Shown piece by piece: positions 31,448 to 41,540 of a stretch of DNA of 64,000 nt. Every line of letters starts with the position of its first letter. The stretch's first letter is position 1. The notes under the pieces were generated by a model. That model worked only from the letters and a program-made list of their open reading frames with translations, was not told the origin of the DNA and searched no databases. Source of the DNA: Girardinichthys multiradiatus (taxonomy: Eukaryota > Chordata > Actinopteri > Cyprinodontiformes > Goodeidae); NCBI RefSeq assembly GCF_021462225.1, contig NC_061812.1:51639848-51703847 (forward strand), written 5' to 3'. The translations under genes and the position numbers were made by a program.

Positions 31448-31701
31448 TGAAGGTCTGCTGGGAATGCCTGGCGGAGCCCTCGGCCAGGGATGTATTCAAC
31501 TCCCACCTCCGGGAAAGCTTTGACCAGATCTCGGGGGATGTTGGAGACATAGGGTCCGAGTGGACCATGTTCTCCGCATCTATTGTCGATGCTGCTGCCC
31601 GTAGCTGCGGCCGTAAGGTCTGCGGTGCCTGTCGCGGCGGCAATCCCCGAACCCGGAGGTGGACACCGGCAGTAAGGGATGCTGTCAAGCTGAAGAAGTA
31701 G
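31393..31701 (+). pseudogene. Rex3 copy 2 linker, first part
   Basis: [20 protein letters not shown] and NPRTRRWTPAVRDAVKLKK continue the family reading after a frameshift from the endonuclease frame. A stop at 31,699-31,701 interrupts it. Confidence 0.85.
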
Positions 31702-31716
31702 TCCTATCGGCTGTAG

Positions 31717-32403
31717 TTGGCTTGTGGGATTCCTGACGCGGCTGACGGGTACCGTGAGGCCAAGTGTTCTGCGGCCCGGGCTGTGGCAGAGGCAAAAACC
31801 CGGGCCTGGGAGGAGTTCGGTGAGGCCATGGAGAAGGACTACCAGTTGGCCTCAAAGCGATTCTGGCAAACCGTCCGGCGCCTCAGGAGGGGGAAGCAGA
31901 GCTTCGCCAACACTGTTTATAGTGGGGGTGGGGAGCTGCTGACCTCGACTGAGGACATTATCGGGCGGTGGAAGGAGTACTTCGAGGATCTCCTCAATCC
32001 TGCCATCACACATTCCGTGGTGGAAACAGAGGCTGGGGACTCGGGGTTGGACTCTTTCATCACCCAGGCTAAAGTCACTGAGGTGGTTAAAAAGCTCCGT
32101 GGTGGCAAGGCTTCGGGGGTGGATGAGATCCACCCTGAGTACCTCAAATCTCTGGATGTTGTTGGGCTGTCATGGTTGACACGACTCTTCAACATTGCGT
32201 GGCGGTCGGGGACTGGACTGGCAGACTGGGGTGGTGGTGGGGGACCAGAGGGTGTGTTCCAACTACAGGGGGATCACACTCCTCAGCCTCCCTGGTATGG
32301 CCTACGCCAGGGTATTGGAGAGGAGAGTCCGGCCGATAGTCGAACCCAGGCTTCACATGTGTTTTGTGGACCTGGAGAAGGCATTCGACCGTGTCCCTCG
32401 TGA
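31717..32403 (+). pseudogene. Rex3 copy 2 linker and RT N-terminus
   Basis: It reads ARAVAEAKTRAWEEFGEAME, then GRWKEYFEDLLNPAITHSVV and GGKASGVDEIHPEYLKSLDV (start of RT), and LSWLTRLFNIAWRSGTGLAD. After about residue 165 it passes into another frame; the true continuation is in the frame 32,195-32,569. Confidence 0.87.
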
Positions 32404-32569
32404 TGCCCTTTGGGGGCTGCTCCAGGAGTATGGAATCGGGGGCCTTTTATTAGGGGCCATCCGGTCTCTGTACGAGCGGAGCAGGAGTTTGGTCCGCATT
32501 GCCAGCACTAAGTCGGACCTGTTCCCAGTGCTGAAAGAACGAGATCCCGGGTACAAGCGGCTGAAATGA
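32195..32569 (+). pseudogene. Rex3 copy 2 RT palm fragment
   Basis: WQTGVVVGDQRVCSNYRGIT and LLSLPGMAYARVLERRVRP lead to MCFVDLEKAFDRVPRDALWG, which holds the first catalytic aspartate of the RT. The FADD-type box is missing because the sequence jumps to the C-terminal part soon after. Confidence 0.87.
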
Positions 32570-32811
32570 ACTTCCTCCATAGGGTGGCCGGGCACTCCCT
32601 TAGAGATAGGGTGAGGAGCTCGGCCATCCTGGAGGGGCTCGGAGTAGAGCCGCTGCTCCTCCACATCAAGAGGAGCCAGTTGAGGTGGCTCGGGCATCTA
32701 TACCGGATGCCTCCTGGACGCCTTCCTCGGGAGGTGTTCCAGGCACGTCCCACCGGGAGGAGGCCGAGGGGACGGCGCAGGACACACTGGAGGGGTGTCA
32801 AAATAAGGTGA
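32566..32811 (+). pseudogene. Rex3 copy 2 C-terminal fragment
   Basis: The reading RSQLRWLGHLYRMPPGRLPR followed by Arg-rich residues is the typical C-terminus of this family. The frame runs into the 690-bp insertion near 32,797; the last part of the element (non-coding end) resumes at about 33,483. Confidence 0.88.
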
Positions 32812-33482
32812 GATCTTGCCATGTAATCCATGCTGCATTTAGTGTGCTCACAATTAACCCCAAGAAAGTTATAACAAAGATATCCTTATGTGTGGTGTGT
32901 GCAATGTTCTTATAATCTGGAGCTGGGAAACTGGAGAGGCCTGTATGGAGCCATGAATTATCTGCCTTATGTTTTCTTATGCAAAAGTATAAACAATTAT
33001 ATCCAAGGAATGATATATGATGATTCTATATTTCATGGGATGATTGGGACTTTCCAAGAGTCAGATGACTATATCCCAGTATGGGTTTCATGGGACTTTT
33101 CGAAAGACTAAGAGGCATAACGTCTACATTGAGCAATGATCATGAGGTTGAAATAAATGAGTGTACAACAACTAAGTTTCCTAATAAGGGCTTGACTGAG
33201 GAGGACTTCAGGCACACTAAGTTTCCTAATAAGGGCTTGACTGAGGAGAACTTCAAGCACTATAAAAGCAATAGAAAAAGAGGAAACGGGGTTGTATGTC
33301 TCGCAGAAGACCAGCAAACAAGATCAGAGAGATGCCACAGAGGAATCAGAGGACCAGAGACACAGCCCAGCTGCTCAACTGCATTTAACAGAGAATCAAC
33401 CCATTGCCTTGGAAGAGCTGTGCCTCAAGATTAGGAATCTGATTTCATCTGAAAGCTTTTTTATCCAGACAACAGAAGTGAA
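32797..33482 (+). mobile_element. Insertion of about 690 bp in Rex3 copy 2, LTR-like
   Basis: The Rex3 3' end is interrupted between aggggtg and tatgtctctcggc. The insert starts tgtcaaaataagg, has a TATAAAAG box near 33,262 and contains a direct repeat of about 45 bp (33,173-33,217 and 33,218-33,262). This resembles a solo LTR, but clear ends and a target duplication are not seen. Confidence 0.5.
33173..33262 (+). repeat. Tandem duplication of about 45 bp in the LTR-like insertion
   Basis: Two adjacent copies of actaagtttcctaataaggg… differ by only a few bases (ggaggacttcagg versus ggagaacttcaag). The pair lies directly upstream of a TATAAAAG box, where retroelement enhancers are often duplicated. 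Confidence 0.8.
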
Positions 33483-33617
33483 CTTGATATGTCTCTCGGC
33501 TGGCCTGGGAACGCCTTGGGCTCCCCCCGGAGGAGCTGGAGGAGGTGTCTGGGGAGAGGGACATGTGGGCATCTCTCCTGAGTCTGCTGCGACCCGGTCC
33601 CGGATAAGCGGAAGACG

Positions 33618-33990
33618 AGATGTATGCATCCCCCCCAAAAAATACATTTTGTTTTCTCTGGTAGAGCAGTTAACAAACGGTTGAAATATTGGAATTGTAG
33701 CACAGAGTGGGGCAAGAGTAAAATTACCAAATATTGCCACAAACGCATTGAGGTGTTGTGTCTGTAGCTTACTGACAACTGATCTGATAACATTACATAC
33801 AGTGTCGCCCACAGCTGGCAGTGAAAACTATGTCCAAAGTAACACTGGTGCCCTCTCCTGGTACATATTATAGGGCAGAAAAGTACTGGTAACAGTTCAA
33901 TATCCAGGCTGCAGAGATGGCACTTCACAGTTCCTTTATTACACAATCTGTTGTTCACAAACACTGCTTATCTAACTCCTTTGTTTTTAC
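33618..33990 (-). pseudogene. Minus-strand LINE (L2/CR1 type), endonuclease fragment
   Basis: On the minus strand it reads MFVNNRLCNKGTVKCHL, then a shifted part with VSKLQTQHLNAFVAIFGNF and FVNCSTRENKMYFL. These are degenerate forms of the endonuclease of a common fish LINE (VNNRWCN, LQTQHPNALMTISGDFNH, CPTRENKTLDLLY). It belongs with the piece at 30,040-30,694. Confidence 0.6.
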
Positions 33991-35452
33991 CCCTCCTTTT
34001 TAAATCTCTGTATGCTCAGATGGTCAGAAAGCAGGGCTGAGAGATGTTGGAGTTGGGGATATAATTCTACAGCCATGTCTCAGTGAAACACATAATACCT
34101 CATTGCCTAGACTCTGGCTGGGTCCTTGTTAGGGACTGAAGTTCATTTATTTTATTTGCCAAAGAGCTCACATTAACCAACAATAATAGATGAAAGAGAT
34201 GAATTATACGTCCTATTTTTCTCCCTCATCCTTGCTCCTGCTTCCTATCCACAATGCCTCCTTTTCAACTCATCAGGGATTAGGGGCCATTGTTAAGGTA
34301 TTATTTGAGCTTTTGAGATGGTAATCAACTCCTTCCGGTTGTATAAAACCACCTTGTTTCTATCATAACAACTTTCCAAATGTAAAAAAGAACAAAATAA
34401 CTTCCAGCTGCACTGCATCCAAAAGAAAGGGAAAAGCCTCAGATTTCAATAAATCCTGATCCTGCAATTACAGCAGAACTGAGCTGCTTCCTCACCAGAA
34501 AATAGGTTGGACAGATTTTATCCAGCCCGGCTTATTCAGTGGTCTGAACATTTCTGTCCTCATTGATGAAAACTGAGAATTTCCTCTGTTAGAGCAGATA
34601 GACAAAATAGAAATGGAGAGCAAATTCATAAGACAGAATAGCTATACAATTCAAAATTAAGAAATGTGTTTATAGATATTGATATATAAATTAATTTACA
34701 TTACCAGTCAACAATTTAAGAAACACTTTCTCATTTAATGGTTTTTTTTATGTTGAAGACTGTTGACATTGTACGTAGATTCTCATTGAAGGAATCAAAA
34801 CTGTGAATGGACACATATAGAATCGTGTAGCAAACACAAAATTGTGAAATAACTTCAAGATTGTTTTATATTTTAGATTCTTTAAAGTAGCAAATCTTTG
34901 CTGTAATGACTGAAATATTAACATTTGGCTGTCTTTCAATGAACCTCTGGGAAGTTCTTTCAATACTTTTTGGAAAACAATTTCAGGTGACCACCTCATG
35001 AAGCTCATGGAAATAATGCTAAGACTATAAAGCAGTAATCAAAGCAAAGGGTGGATATTTTGAAGAATTAAAAATATAAAAATGTTTAGAGTTATTTCAC
35101 ATTTTTGTTTACTAAATAATTCCACGTGTGTTCATTCACAGGTTTGTTGCCTTTCGTGAGAATCTATGAAATTAAACAGATTCATTAAGTTAGAAAGTGT
35201 ATCTAAAACTTTTGACAGGTAAACAGAAGAAAAAGATCCAACAAAATCCAGTAAGAGGTCTTAAAAGCATCATTTACAAACTTCTATCTTTTTGTCTACT
35301 TGAGGACTCCCAAGAGATTTAGCTATACTTTTTCCATTGGTAGTCATTTTGACTGACAGGGTAAAATAAATCTGGTCGTAATGATTTTTACCAGTCATTT
35401 TATTTTTTGAAATGGTAATTATTAAAAATTGAGTAGCATTTATTTTTATTCA
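33991..35452. other. AT-rich spacer
   Basis: No gene or known repeat recognised in about 1.4 kb. Confidence 0.5.
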
Positions 35453-36112
35453 TGTCACGGTGTGACATTTTGGACTGACCCCAGGCCGGACACACCTTGG
35501 CCTGACACATCTCGGCCTGACACACCACATCCTGACTTTTCGACTGACCGTGATCCTGGCACGACTGACTTTCTGGCACCAGGCTCTACGACTGACGATG
35601 CGACTGACTTTTTGCATGTGACGCCAGACCCACAGCCTGACTTTGTGGCGCCAGACTCTATGACTGACTATGCGCCTTACTACGCGCCCGACAACACTAT
35701 GCCTGGGTCCAAACCGGACGCTAGGTCCAAGTCTTCGGAGTTTCAGCCTGGGTCCAAGTGGAACGCCAGGTCCAAGTCTTCTGGGTTTCTGCGTGGATCC
35801 AAGCCGGATGCCAGGTCCAAGTCTTCAGGGTTTCTGCCTGGGTCCAAGCGGGACGCCAGGTCCAAGTCTTCAGGGTTTCTGCCTGGGTCCAAGCCGGACG
35901 CCAGGTCCAAGTTCAAGACGCCTGCTTCTTCGCCACAGATCTCCAAGACACCTGCTTCTTCGCCGCAGACCTCCGAAGATCTCGCTTCTTGGGTTCTTCT
36001 GGCCACGCCACAGGCCTCCACACCACTCGCTTCGTGGGTTCTTCTGGCCACGCCGCAGGCCTCCGGACCACTCACTTCGTGGGTTCCTCTGGCCACGTCG
36101 CCGGCCTCCTGA
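35429..36112 (+). pseudogene. Repeat-rich ORF inside the Gypsy-like remnant
   Basis: The 227-codon frame begins within the LTR stub and reads an Asp/Pro/Thr-rich part (DTPWPDTSRPDTPHPD). Nearly five copies of a 15-residue unit (PGSKPDARSKSSGFL type) follow, then three copies of a second 15-residue unit (SWVLLATPQASTPLA type). No known domain is visible. It may be translated retroelement interior or simply an open frame preserved by the 45-bp (in-frame) repeat length. The other two frames are also open through the arrays, which argues against a selected protein. Confidence 0.4.
35702..35923 (+). repeat. 45-bp tandem array, about 4.9 units
   Basis: Units begin cctgggtccaag at 35,702, 35,747, 35,792, 35,837 and 35,882, exactly 45 bp apart, and differ by a few substitutions each. 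Confidence 0.93.
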
Positions 36113-36117
36113 CCACC
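35983..36117 (+). repeat. Second 45-bp tandem array, 3 units
   Basis: Units with gggttcttctggccacg repeat three times at 45-bp intervals. The unit is unrelated in sequence to the first array but has the same period. Confidence 0.85.
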
Positions 36118-36377
36118 TGCATCTTCGCCGCAGGCCTCCGGATTGTCAGCTCCTTCATTCTCGACCTTCTAGGGTTGGTTTTTGTTTGGACTTTGTTCTG
36201 CACCTGTGGCTTGTTTTTGTTTTCTTCAACTTTTGGTTTTCTCCTAATGTATTATTTGGTGTTTTGGACTCTTGCCCTCCTTCCAAGGCCTCCTCCGCCT
36301 GCCCTGGTTGGGTTATTTCCTTTTGGACTTAGTGTTCTCTAGAGGTTGTCTGGAATCCGATCTTGAGGTGGGGGTTA

Positions 36378-37319
36378 TGTTACGGTGTGACATTTTGGAC
36401 TTTGTTTTATGGTCTCTTGTGATGGTTTATTTTGTCTAGATGTTTCTATTTTGGTTTTGGTATCATGTTTATTAGTTTGTTTTGCTCCCTCTACCGCCTC
36501 CTGGTGTTTTGTTGTTTTCTTCCCTTAAGTTTCCTTTATGGTTGTTTCCTTATTACTTTGTATGGTATTATTATTATTATGGTTCTTTGTTCTCCTTGGA
36601 TTCTTTTAGTTTAGTTTCTCATTTAGTATTTCTGTTAGGTATTTGTTCTCTCCCTCTCGGTTTAGTCCTCAGGTTTGTTTCTATAATTTCAGCCTTCCTT
36701 TTTAGGTTGGCTCTAGTTATTGTTTACGTTTATTCCAGTCCTCATTTCCTCCTTTCCATTCTCAGTTTTTTCCCTTAGTGTTGGTTTAGGCTTGTTTACT
36801 TTTGTAGTCTGGGTTCCCTTATGGTTTCTATTTTGTTCAGGCCTTAGGTTGTTGTTGTTCTTCTTCTGTTCCCTCCACTTTCTCTCTTTCCTTTAATTCT
36901 TGGTTATTCTAGATTTCTTATGCTTTTGGTTATTTTATCGTAGTCTATAGTATTGCTTAGGTCTATGTTTCTCTTTATTGTTAATTAGTTCCATCTGTCC
37001 CTTCAGCCTCCCTATCTCCTTGTCACACCTGTTCTTAGTTCCTTTGATTACGTGCCTTTGTTCTCCCCCAGTATTTTAGTTGGTCTTGTTCTTTGTTTCC
37101 TCGCTTGTTCCCCTGTTCACAACCCACGTCTATGTGCTGTATTCACCATGTTTCTGCAGACCCAACTTTGTAAGTTGTGGATTTAGTTTTTTGTTTATAC
37201 CTGCAGTGTTTTGTTACTTTTTGGAAGAACCTTTTGAATAAAGACAAAGCCTTCCTTTAAACATGCGGCTGCCCAGCTCTTGTCTGCAGTTTGGTCCGCC
37301 TCAAACCCAGAACGTGACA
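36378..37319 (+). repeat. LTR of the Gypsy-like remnant, 942 bp
   Basis: It starts TGTTACGGTGTGACATTTTGG, ends AACGTGACA, and is preceded by a purine-rich run. An AATAAAG signal lies near 37,240. The beginning resembles the solo LTR at 13,951. Confidence 0.72.
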
Positions 37320-38345
37320 ATTAATTTTAATTAATATTCAGTCCAAACAAGCTGAACAGATAATCCACAAGTTTTGATATTGTATTACCTTCCTAAAACC
37401 AAAACTACCTGCATTTCACAGCCCTATGTCAGCCCCCCCTTTGCCGTTGGTTTGTCCCATATTGCCTTTCTATTCCTCTCTTTTGGGATTATTGAGTTTT
37501 AATGAGTACAATCATTAAAGTAATGAAACTTGAATCTATCTTCTTCCTACATGGATTTGGGTGCTTTCAATTTCCCTACTTCTAACAACAACGAGTTAGG
37601 ATGTTTTCGATATCTAAAGTTTAATAAAGAATAATAATAAACTCTAGAGTGACAGAGCCATTAAGGTTTTTGGCTGTTAGCTGTTTATAGGAGGTTACAG
37701 GTATGAAATGACTGCTGCAAGGAACCAGAAGACTCAGTTAAAACTATTACTGTTGGAATTTCTTTGATCTCTAAATCTATTGTTCTTTAACTTTCATTGT
37801 AGCTTCCAAACAGCAAACACAACAGCTTGTGGTAATAGTTGTTAACCAGTACTGAAGACAATAGACTATATGAGCTGTTTGTAATGCAGTGTTATAACCA
37901 GTTGTTGACAGAATGCTAAAGTTTAAATCACTTTTTATGCTCCATTTGAAGTTTCTAAATACACAAAGACTAAATTAAGCACATACTGTAGATTGTAGCA
38001 GGAATCCATGAGCTCCAGAGGAACACTGCATTTGCAAATAGAGCAGACAATTTGTCCAACAGGATTCCAAATCCTTCAATTGGATTCCCGCAAGGTTAAG
38101 GAGCTGCCTTCTTTCCAGCCCAATATCTCAGAGCAAACACTCGTGTCAGCTGTTTGTGTTTGCCAATACATTACAACTATGAATATTTTAAAGGGAAACA
38201 GAGCTCTGCAACACTCGTGTCTTTCCGGAGGAACTAGTTTTCTCAATCAATTCTAACTCCTTCACTAAGCATCACAGTATGTTGCTAAAATATTGACACC
38301 CCTTTAAAGTGAGAATGTCTGCAGTATTCAAAACTATTGGTTGTG
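37320..38345. other. AT-rich spacer
   Basis: No recognisable gene. A short frame at 38,008-38,256 shows no known motif. Confidence 0.5.
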
Positions 38346-38556
38346 AACGCTAGGCAACGCAATTTTATTTGAAAAGCACATTCCAGTAAGGAGGCACTAA
38401 CGAGACCAGTTGGACTACAGACTAAAATTATGTTTCAGATAACAGATTAAATAGAACAGTCAAAGACCAGTCAAAAGAAAGAGGCTTTTAACATTGATAA
38501 AAAAAAAAAAAAAAAAACTTGGGTTCAGCATTTCTCCAGTCTTCTGGGAGTTTGTT

Positions 38557-39057
38557 TCAGATTAGAGTAGCACAAGAACTGAATGCTACTTCTCCATGTT
38601 TGGTTCTGTTTCTGGGGATGGAGAGTAGACTTGAACCAGAAGACCTGAGTGGTTTGGAAGTATGATACAATGACAACAAATCTGTTTTGTATTTTGGTAC
38701 TAAGCCACTCAGTGATTTATAAATTAACAGAAGTATTTTTAGGTCTATTCTCTGAGATACAGGGAGCCAGTGTAAGGTCTTTAGGACTGGGCTGATGTGC
38801 TGTACCTTCTTAGTTTTAGTGAGGACGCAGGCAGCAGCGTTCTGGATCAACTGCAGCTGTCTGATCGACCTTTTAGGAAAACCTGTGAAGACACTGTTGC
38901 AGTAATCAATATGACTAAAAATAAACACATGGATGAGTTTTTCAAGATCCTGCTGGGACATTAGTACTTCAACCCTGCAAATGTTCTTCAGGTGATAGAA
39001 GGCCAACTTAGTAATTGTCGTTATATGCCTCTGAAGGTTCAGGTGCCAGTCCATCAC
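38557..39057 (-). pseudogene. LINE RT C-terminal domain
   Basis: It reads LEKLIHVFIFSHIDYCNSVF, then QLQLIQNAAACVLTKTKK and TLHWLPVSQRIDLKILLL, ending with GLVPKYKTDLL and a C-terminal SIPRNRTKHGEVAFS. These are the conserved thumb and C-terminal blocks of CR1/L2 LINEs. A frameshift separates it from the catalytic part. Confidence 0.88.
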
Positions 39058-39079
39058 TTCTCCCAGATTTCAGGCCTTA

Positions 39080-39584
39080 TTAGTGATTTCTAGTTGTATT
39101 AACTGAAGCTGTGTGCTGATTCTTGATCACTCCTTTGTTCCAATTAAAAGTATGGCACATCCACACACTCATTTGTTTTATGCATCTAGTCAACGCTTGA
39201 ATGGGTTCATCGTCACCTGGTAACATTGTGATGTGTAGTTGTGTGTCATCTGCATAGCTATGGTAACTTCTATTCTTGTTTGTTGTAATCTGAGCAAGGA
39301 GGAGCATGTAGATATTAAATAGGAGAGGACCCAAGAAGGAACCTTGCAGAACCCTGCATGTGACTTTTGTCAACTTTGAAGTAAACTATTGACACAAAAA
39401 AGTCTCTGTCCTTTAAGTAAGACTCAAACAGACCAAGTGCAGTACCGGAAAGACAGACTCGGTCAGACAGACTCCAGTCGCTCTTGTAACTGTGATCAAT
39501 AATGTCGAAAGCTACATTGAGGTCCAATAATACCAACACCGCAGTTTTTCCACTGTTCACATTTAGGTGGATGTCACTGAACAC
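39080..39584 (-). pseudogene. LINE RT catalytic region, broken
   Basis: Two overlapping frames carry VLVLLDLNVAFDIIDH (first catalytic aspartate) with LFESYLKDRDFFVSI, and [11 protein letters not shown] followed by [12 protein letters not shown] (the catalytic YADD). The frame changes near 39,315-39,373. Confidence 0.87.
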
Positions 39585-39656
39585 CTTGACAAGGGTGGTC
39601 TTGGACTGTGGTAAGCATGAAAACCTAACTGGAAGATGTAAAAGCAGCTGGTCATT

Positions 39657-39661
39657 GTTAA
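39657..39661. repeat. Left target-site duplication of ERV-C (gttaa)
   Basis: The same five bases occur at 46,718-46,722 directly after the right LTR. Confidence 0.88.
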
Positions 39662-40050
39662 TGATAGGTATTATTTGATCAACTCAGAGGTAAGGAAAGA
39701 CACCGAGTCAGTTTTACTTGCAAGGGTAGCTGTGCACTACAGACTACAAAGAATTAGCCCCCTCTCTCTTTATTTATACATGCTTGGTCACACAGTTCAA
39801 ACATCATTCAGAGTGGGTGTGTGTGTGTGTGTATGTGTATATGTGTGTGTGTGTGGGGTCAGAAAGGTTAGGGTTCATGTGTCTTGATTTTAGAGAAAGG
39901 AGTGAGGATTGGTGCCAGTCCCTAGATGTTGCTGATAATAGCATAACTCACCCTTCTCTCTTATCTCTTTGTCTATGACATGTGGGGGAAGAAAGCACTT
40001 AGAGCAGACACAAGTGATAAACAATATAAAAAGTCATAAAAACCCTAACA
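39662..40050 (-). repeat. ERV-C 3' LTR (389 bp)
   Basis: Ends TGATAGG…CCTAACA on the + strand. About 10 differences from the right LTR, most within the first 110 bases. It contains a (TG)n microsatellite at 39,818-39,857 and a TATAAATA-like box (minus strand) near 39,775. Confidence 0.92.
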
Positions 40051-40061
40051 GTTCCCCCCTG
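40051..40061 (-). other. Polypurine tract of ERV-C
   Basis: On the minus strand caggggggaac lies directly before the TG of the left LTR, which fixes the orientation of the element as minus. Confidence 0.8.
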
Positions 40062-40436
40062 TTTTATCACGAATAAGTCATGAGTAAATATATGTAAAAT
40101 GAAACACTCTGTGTAAGCACAAACCCACAGGACGGAAAACAGATTATTTTGTGGGAAACACTTACACGGTTCCTCCGCCAGGCGACCACCAATCATGGCA
40201 GAGTAAAACAATAATAAAGCAAAGAAACAAAACGTAAGAATAAAAAATAAAATAATTAAAACAAGCCTTGTTCATATCATCATTGCACTTTTTCTCACTT
40301 CACTTAAACAGCAACTTCTTTCAATTTTCTGCTATGAGGTCATTTTATGAAGTACAATTATGAATACACTTAGGCATGGAAGATATATTCATTTACAACA
40401 TGTCATCATAATCATCTGCTTTTGGGTTTAGTGTGG

Positions 40437-40713
40437 TGTCAACATTTACACAGTATTTAAAGAGTATATGGGTGTTATCTCCACTTAAAAGAGTTTGTGC
40501 TTTATGACCCTAGACCGTTCTCGGGTTCAGAGGTGAGAAGGTTACCTAGGAACAACATCTGCTCTTCCAAAGGCATCACCCTAACAAATGGCCTTAACCA
40601 TTAAACTTCTGATAATGGCTTTTACAGCTTCCTCCACTAAAAGATGTTCAGGGGAGTGAGGTAACCCAAAGGTCATACACTTTGGAACACTTAATAAAAT
40701 AATTTCCATTACA
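40437..40713 (-). repeat. LTR2 fragment inside ERV-C
   Basis: It shares long blocks with the putative solo LTR at 27,350-27,636, such as ttctgataatggcttttaca and gaggtaacccaaaggtcata. On the minus strand it is preceded by a purine run gaaggaaggagt (40,725-40,714), like the polypurine tract of another provirus. Confidence 0.7.
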
Positions 40714-41399
40714 ACTCCTTCCTTCTGATACTGAAAGCAAACAGTTTTTTCCTCAAAGAAAACAAATTATAACAACGGCGGAAATGAACACATTTCAAAT
40801 TTGTGCCATAATGATAGATATCAAGCAATAAACATGAAAGTTAGATAAAAGCATCCAAGATTTCCTTCTCAGAGTCAGTTTTGCTGTCAAAGTGGGAGAA
40901 AAGAATTTGGCTGACCCTCGCCGTCCAGGCAAAGGAGCCTAGTAGCCACCAAATATTAAGAAATTAAGGAAAATAAGCATCATGGCGCATGTTTGACTGT
41001 CTCTCTGTTGCAGACGTCGCCAGTCCATCATCCAGAGAAAGGTTATGTGCAATGTATAGAGGTCTTCCCTGTATGTTTTCTATGTGTCTCTCACTGTGGT
41101 GTGTGTGCAGTGAGGCAAATGACCTTATGATTTCTAACTTTCAAGCATTGCGATGGCCTTAAGTAGATTCTGAAATAACGTTGCACTGCCCAAGGGATTA
41201 TTGTGCCCTTGTAAGAACAGTGTTCTTCAACCACCTCTTCAATCACTCACCAATGATTAGCTTACAGTTCTTTGTCTTGTGGTGGTCCGCTGTCCTCAAA
41301 CCTTTCAAGCTGTGGATGATCCAGTTGGAAGATGACTTGTGTCCTGGAAGCCAGATGAAGCTGGAGGAGCTGGAGCTTTCCTGCAGCTTTCCTGGGTGC

Positions 41400-41540
41400 C
41401 TAGTAGGATCTGATATGGGCCATTCCAGCCCTGGACTTCCTGTGTTTTCTCCTAAATTCTCTGAGCAGAATCCAGTCGCCAGGAATAAAGGACTGGAGGG
41501 TGGAAGTGGCTGTTTCTGGTAATGCAGCCTTCACCGTCTG
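41400..41540 (-). pseudogene. pol: Integrase C-terminal remnant in ERV-C
   Basis: On the minus strand the frame reads SFIPGDWILLREFRRKHRKS and GMAHIRSY, resembling the PGDWVLLR-x-K-RK block at the start of the C-terminal domain of gamma/epsilon-type integrases. Stops follow at once. It is the only pol trace that I see in ERV-C. Confidence 0.55.

Larger units (their letters stand above)
30695..33617 (+). mobile_element. Rex3-type (RTE) LINE, copy 2
   Basis: It starts within the protein-coding part (tggaatgtcacctcgctcg) and runs through endonuclease, linker and RT to the usual 3' end (ggataagcggaagac, near 33,600). The stretch tggcagactggggtggtggt (32,219-32,238) matches the site I remember as the standard Rex3 reverse primer, supporting the name. 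The central RT is deleted between the LEKAFDRVPRDALWG region and the C-terminus. It is split by a 690-bp insertion near 32,797. Confidence 0.88.
35453..37319 (+). mobile_element. Gypsy-like LTR element remnant with tandem-repeat ORF
   Basis: A 23-base stub of the 5' LTR (tgtcacggtgtgacattttgg) is fused to a coding remnant with two tandem arrays, followed by a purine-rich run (ttgaggtgggggtta) and a 942-bp LTR. Gag and pol are absent, so an internal deletion has joined the 5' LTR to the distal region. The flanks attca and attaa are a possible worn duplication. Confidence 0.6.
38346..39661 (-). mobile_element. CR1/L2-type LINE, 3' part, split by ERV-C
   Basis: The minus strand holds RT palm, thumb and C-terminal pieces and ends near an AATAAA-type signal at about 38,370, with an A/T run at 38,500-38,518. 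The N-terminal RT part of the same LINE lies at 46,718-47,540 on the other side of ERV-C. Confidence 0.8.

Noticed and set aside
35702..35923. CRISPR-like array
   Set aside because: Units are contiguous, with no unique spacers, in a eukaryotic retroelement.
35429..36342. Collagen-like or secreted repeat protein of the host
   Set aside because: It begins inside an LTR stub, ends before the purine tract of the same element, and two other frames are equally open across the 45-bp arrays.
39818..39857. (TG)n tract as a Z-DNA or regulatory element
   Set aside because: It is an ordinary microsatellite carried within the ERV-C LTR and is present in both LTR copies.
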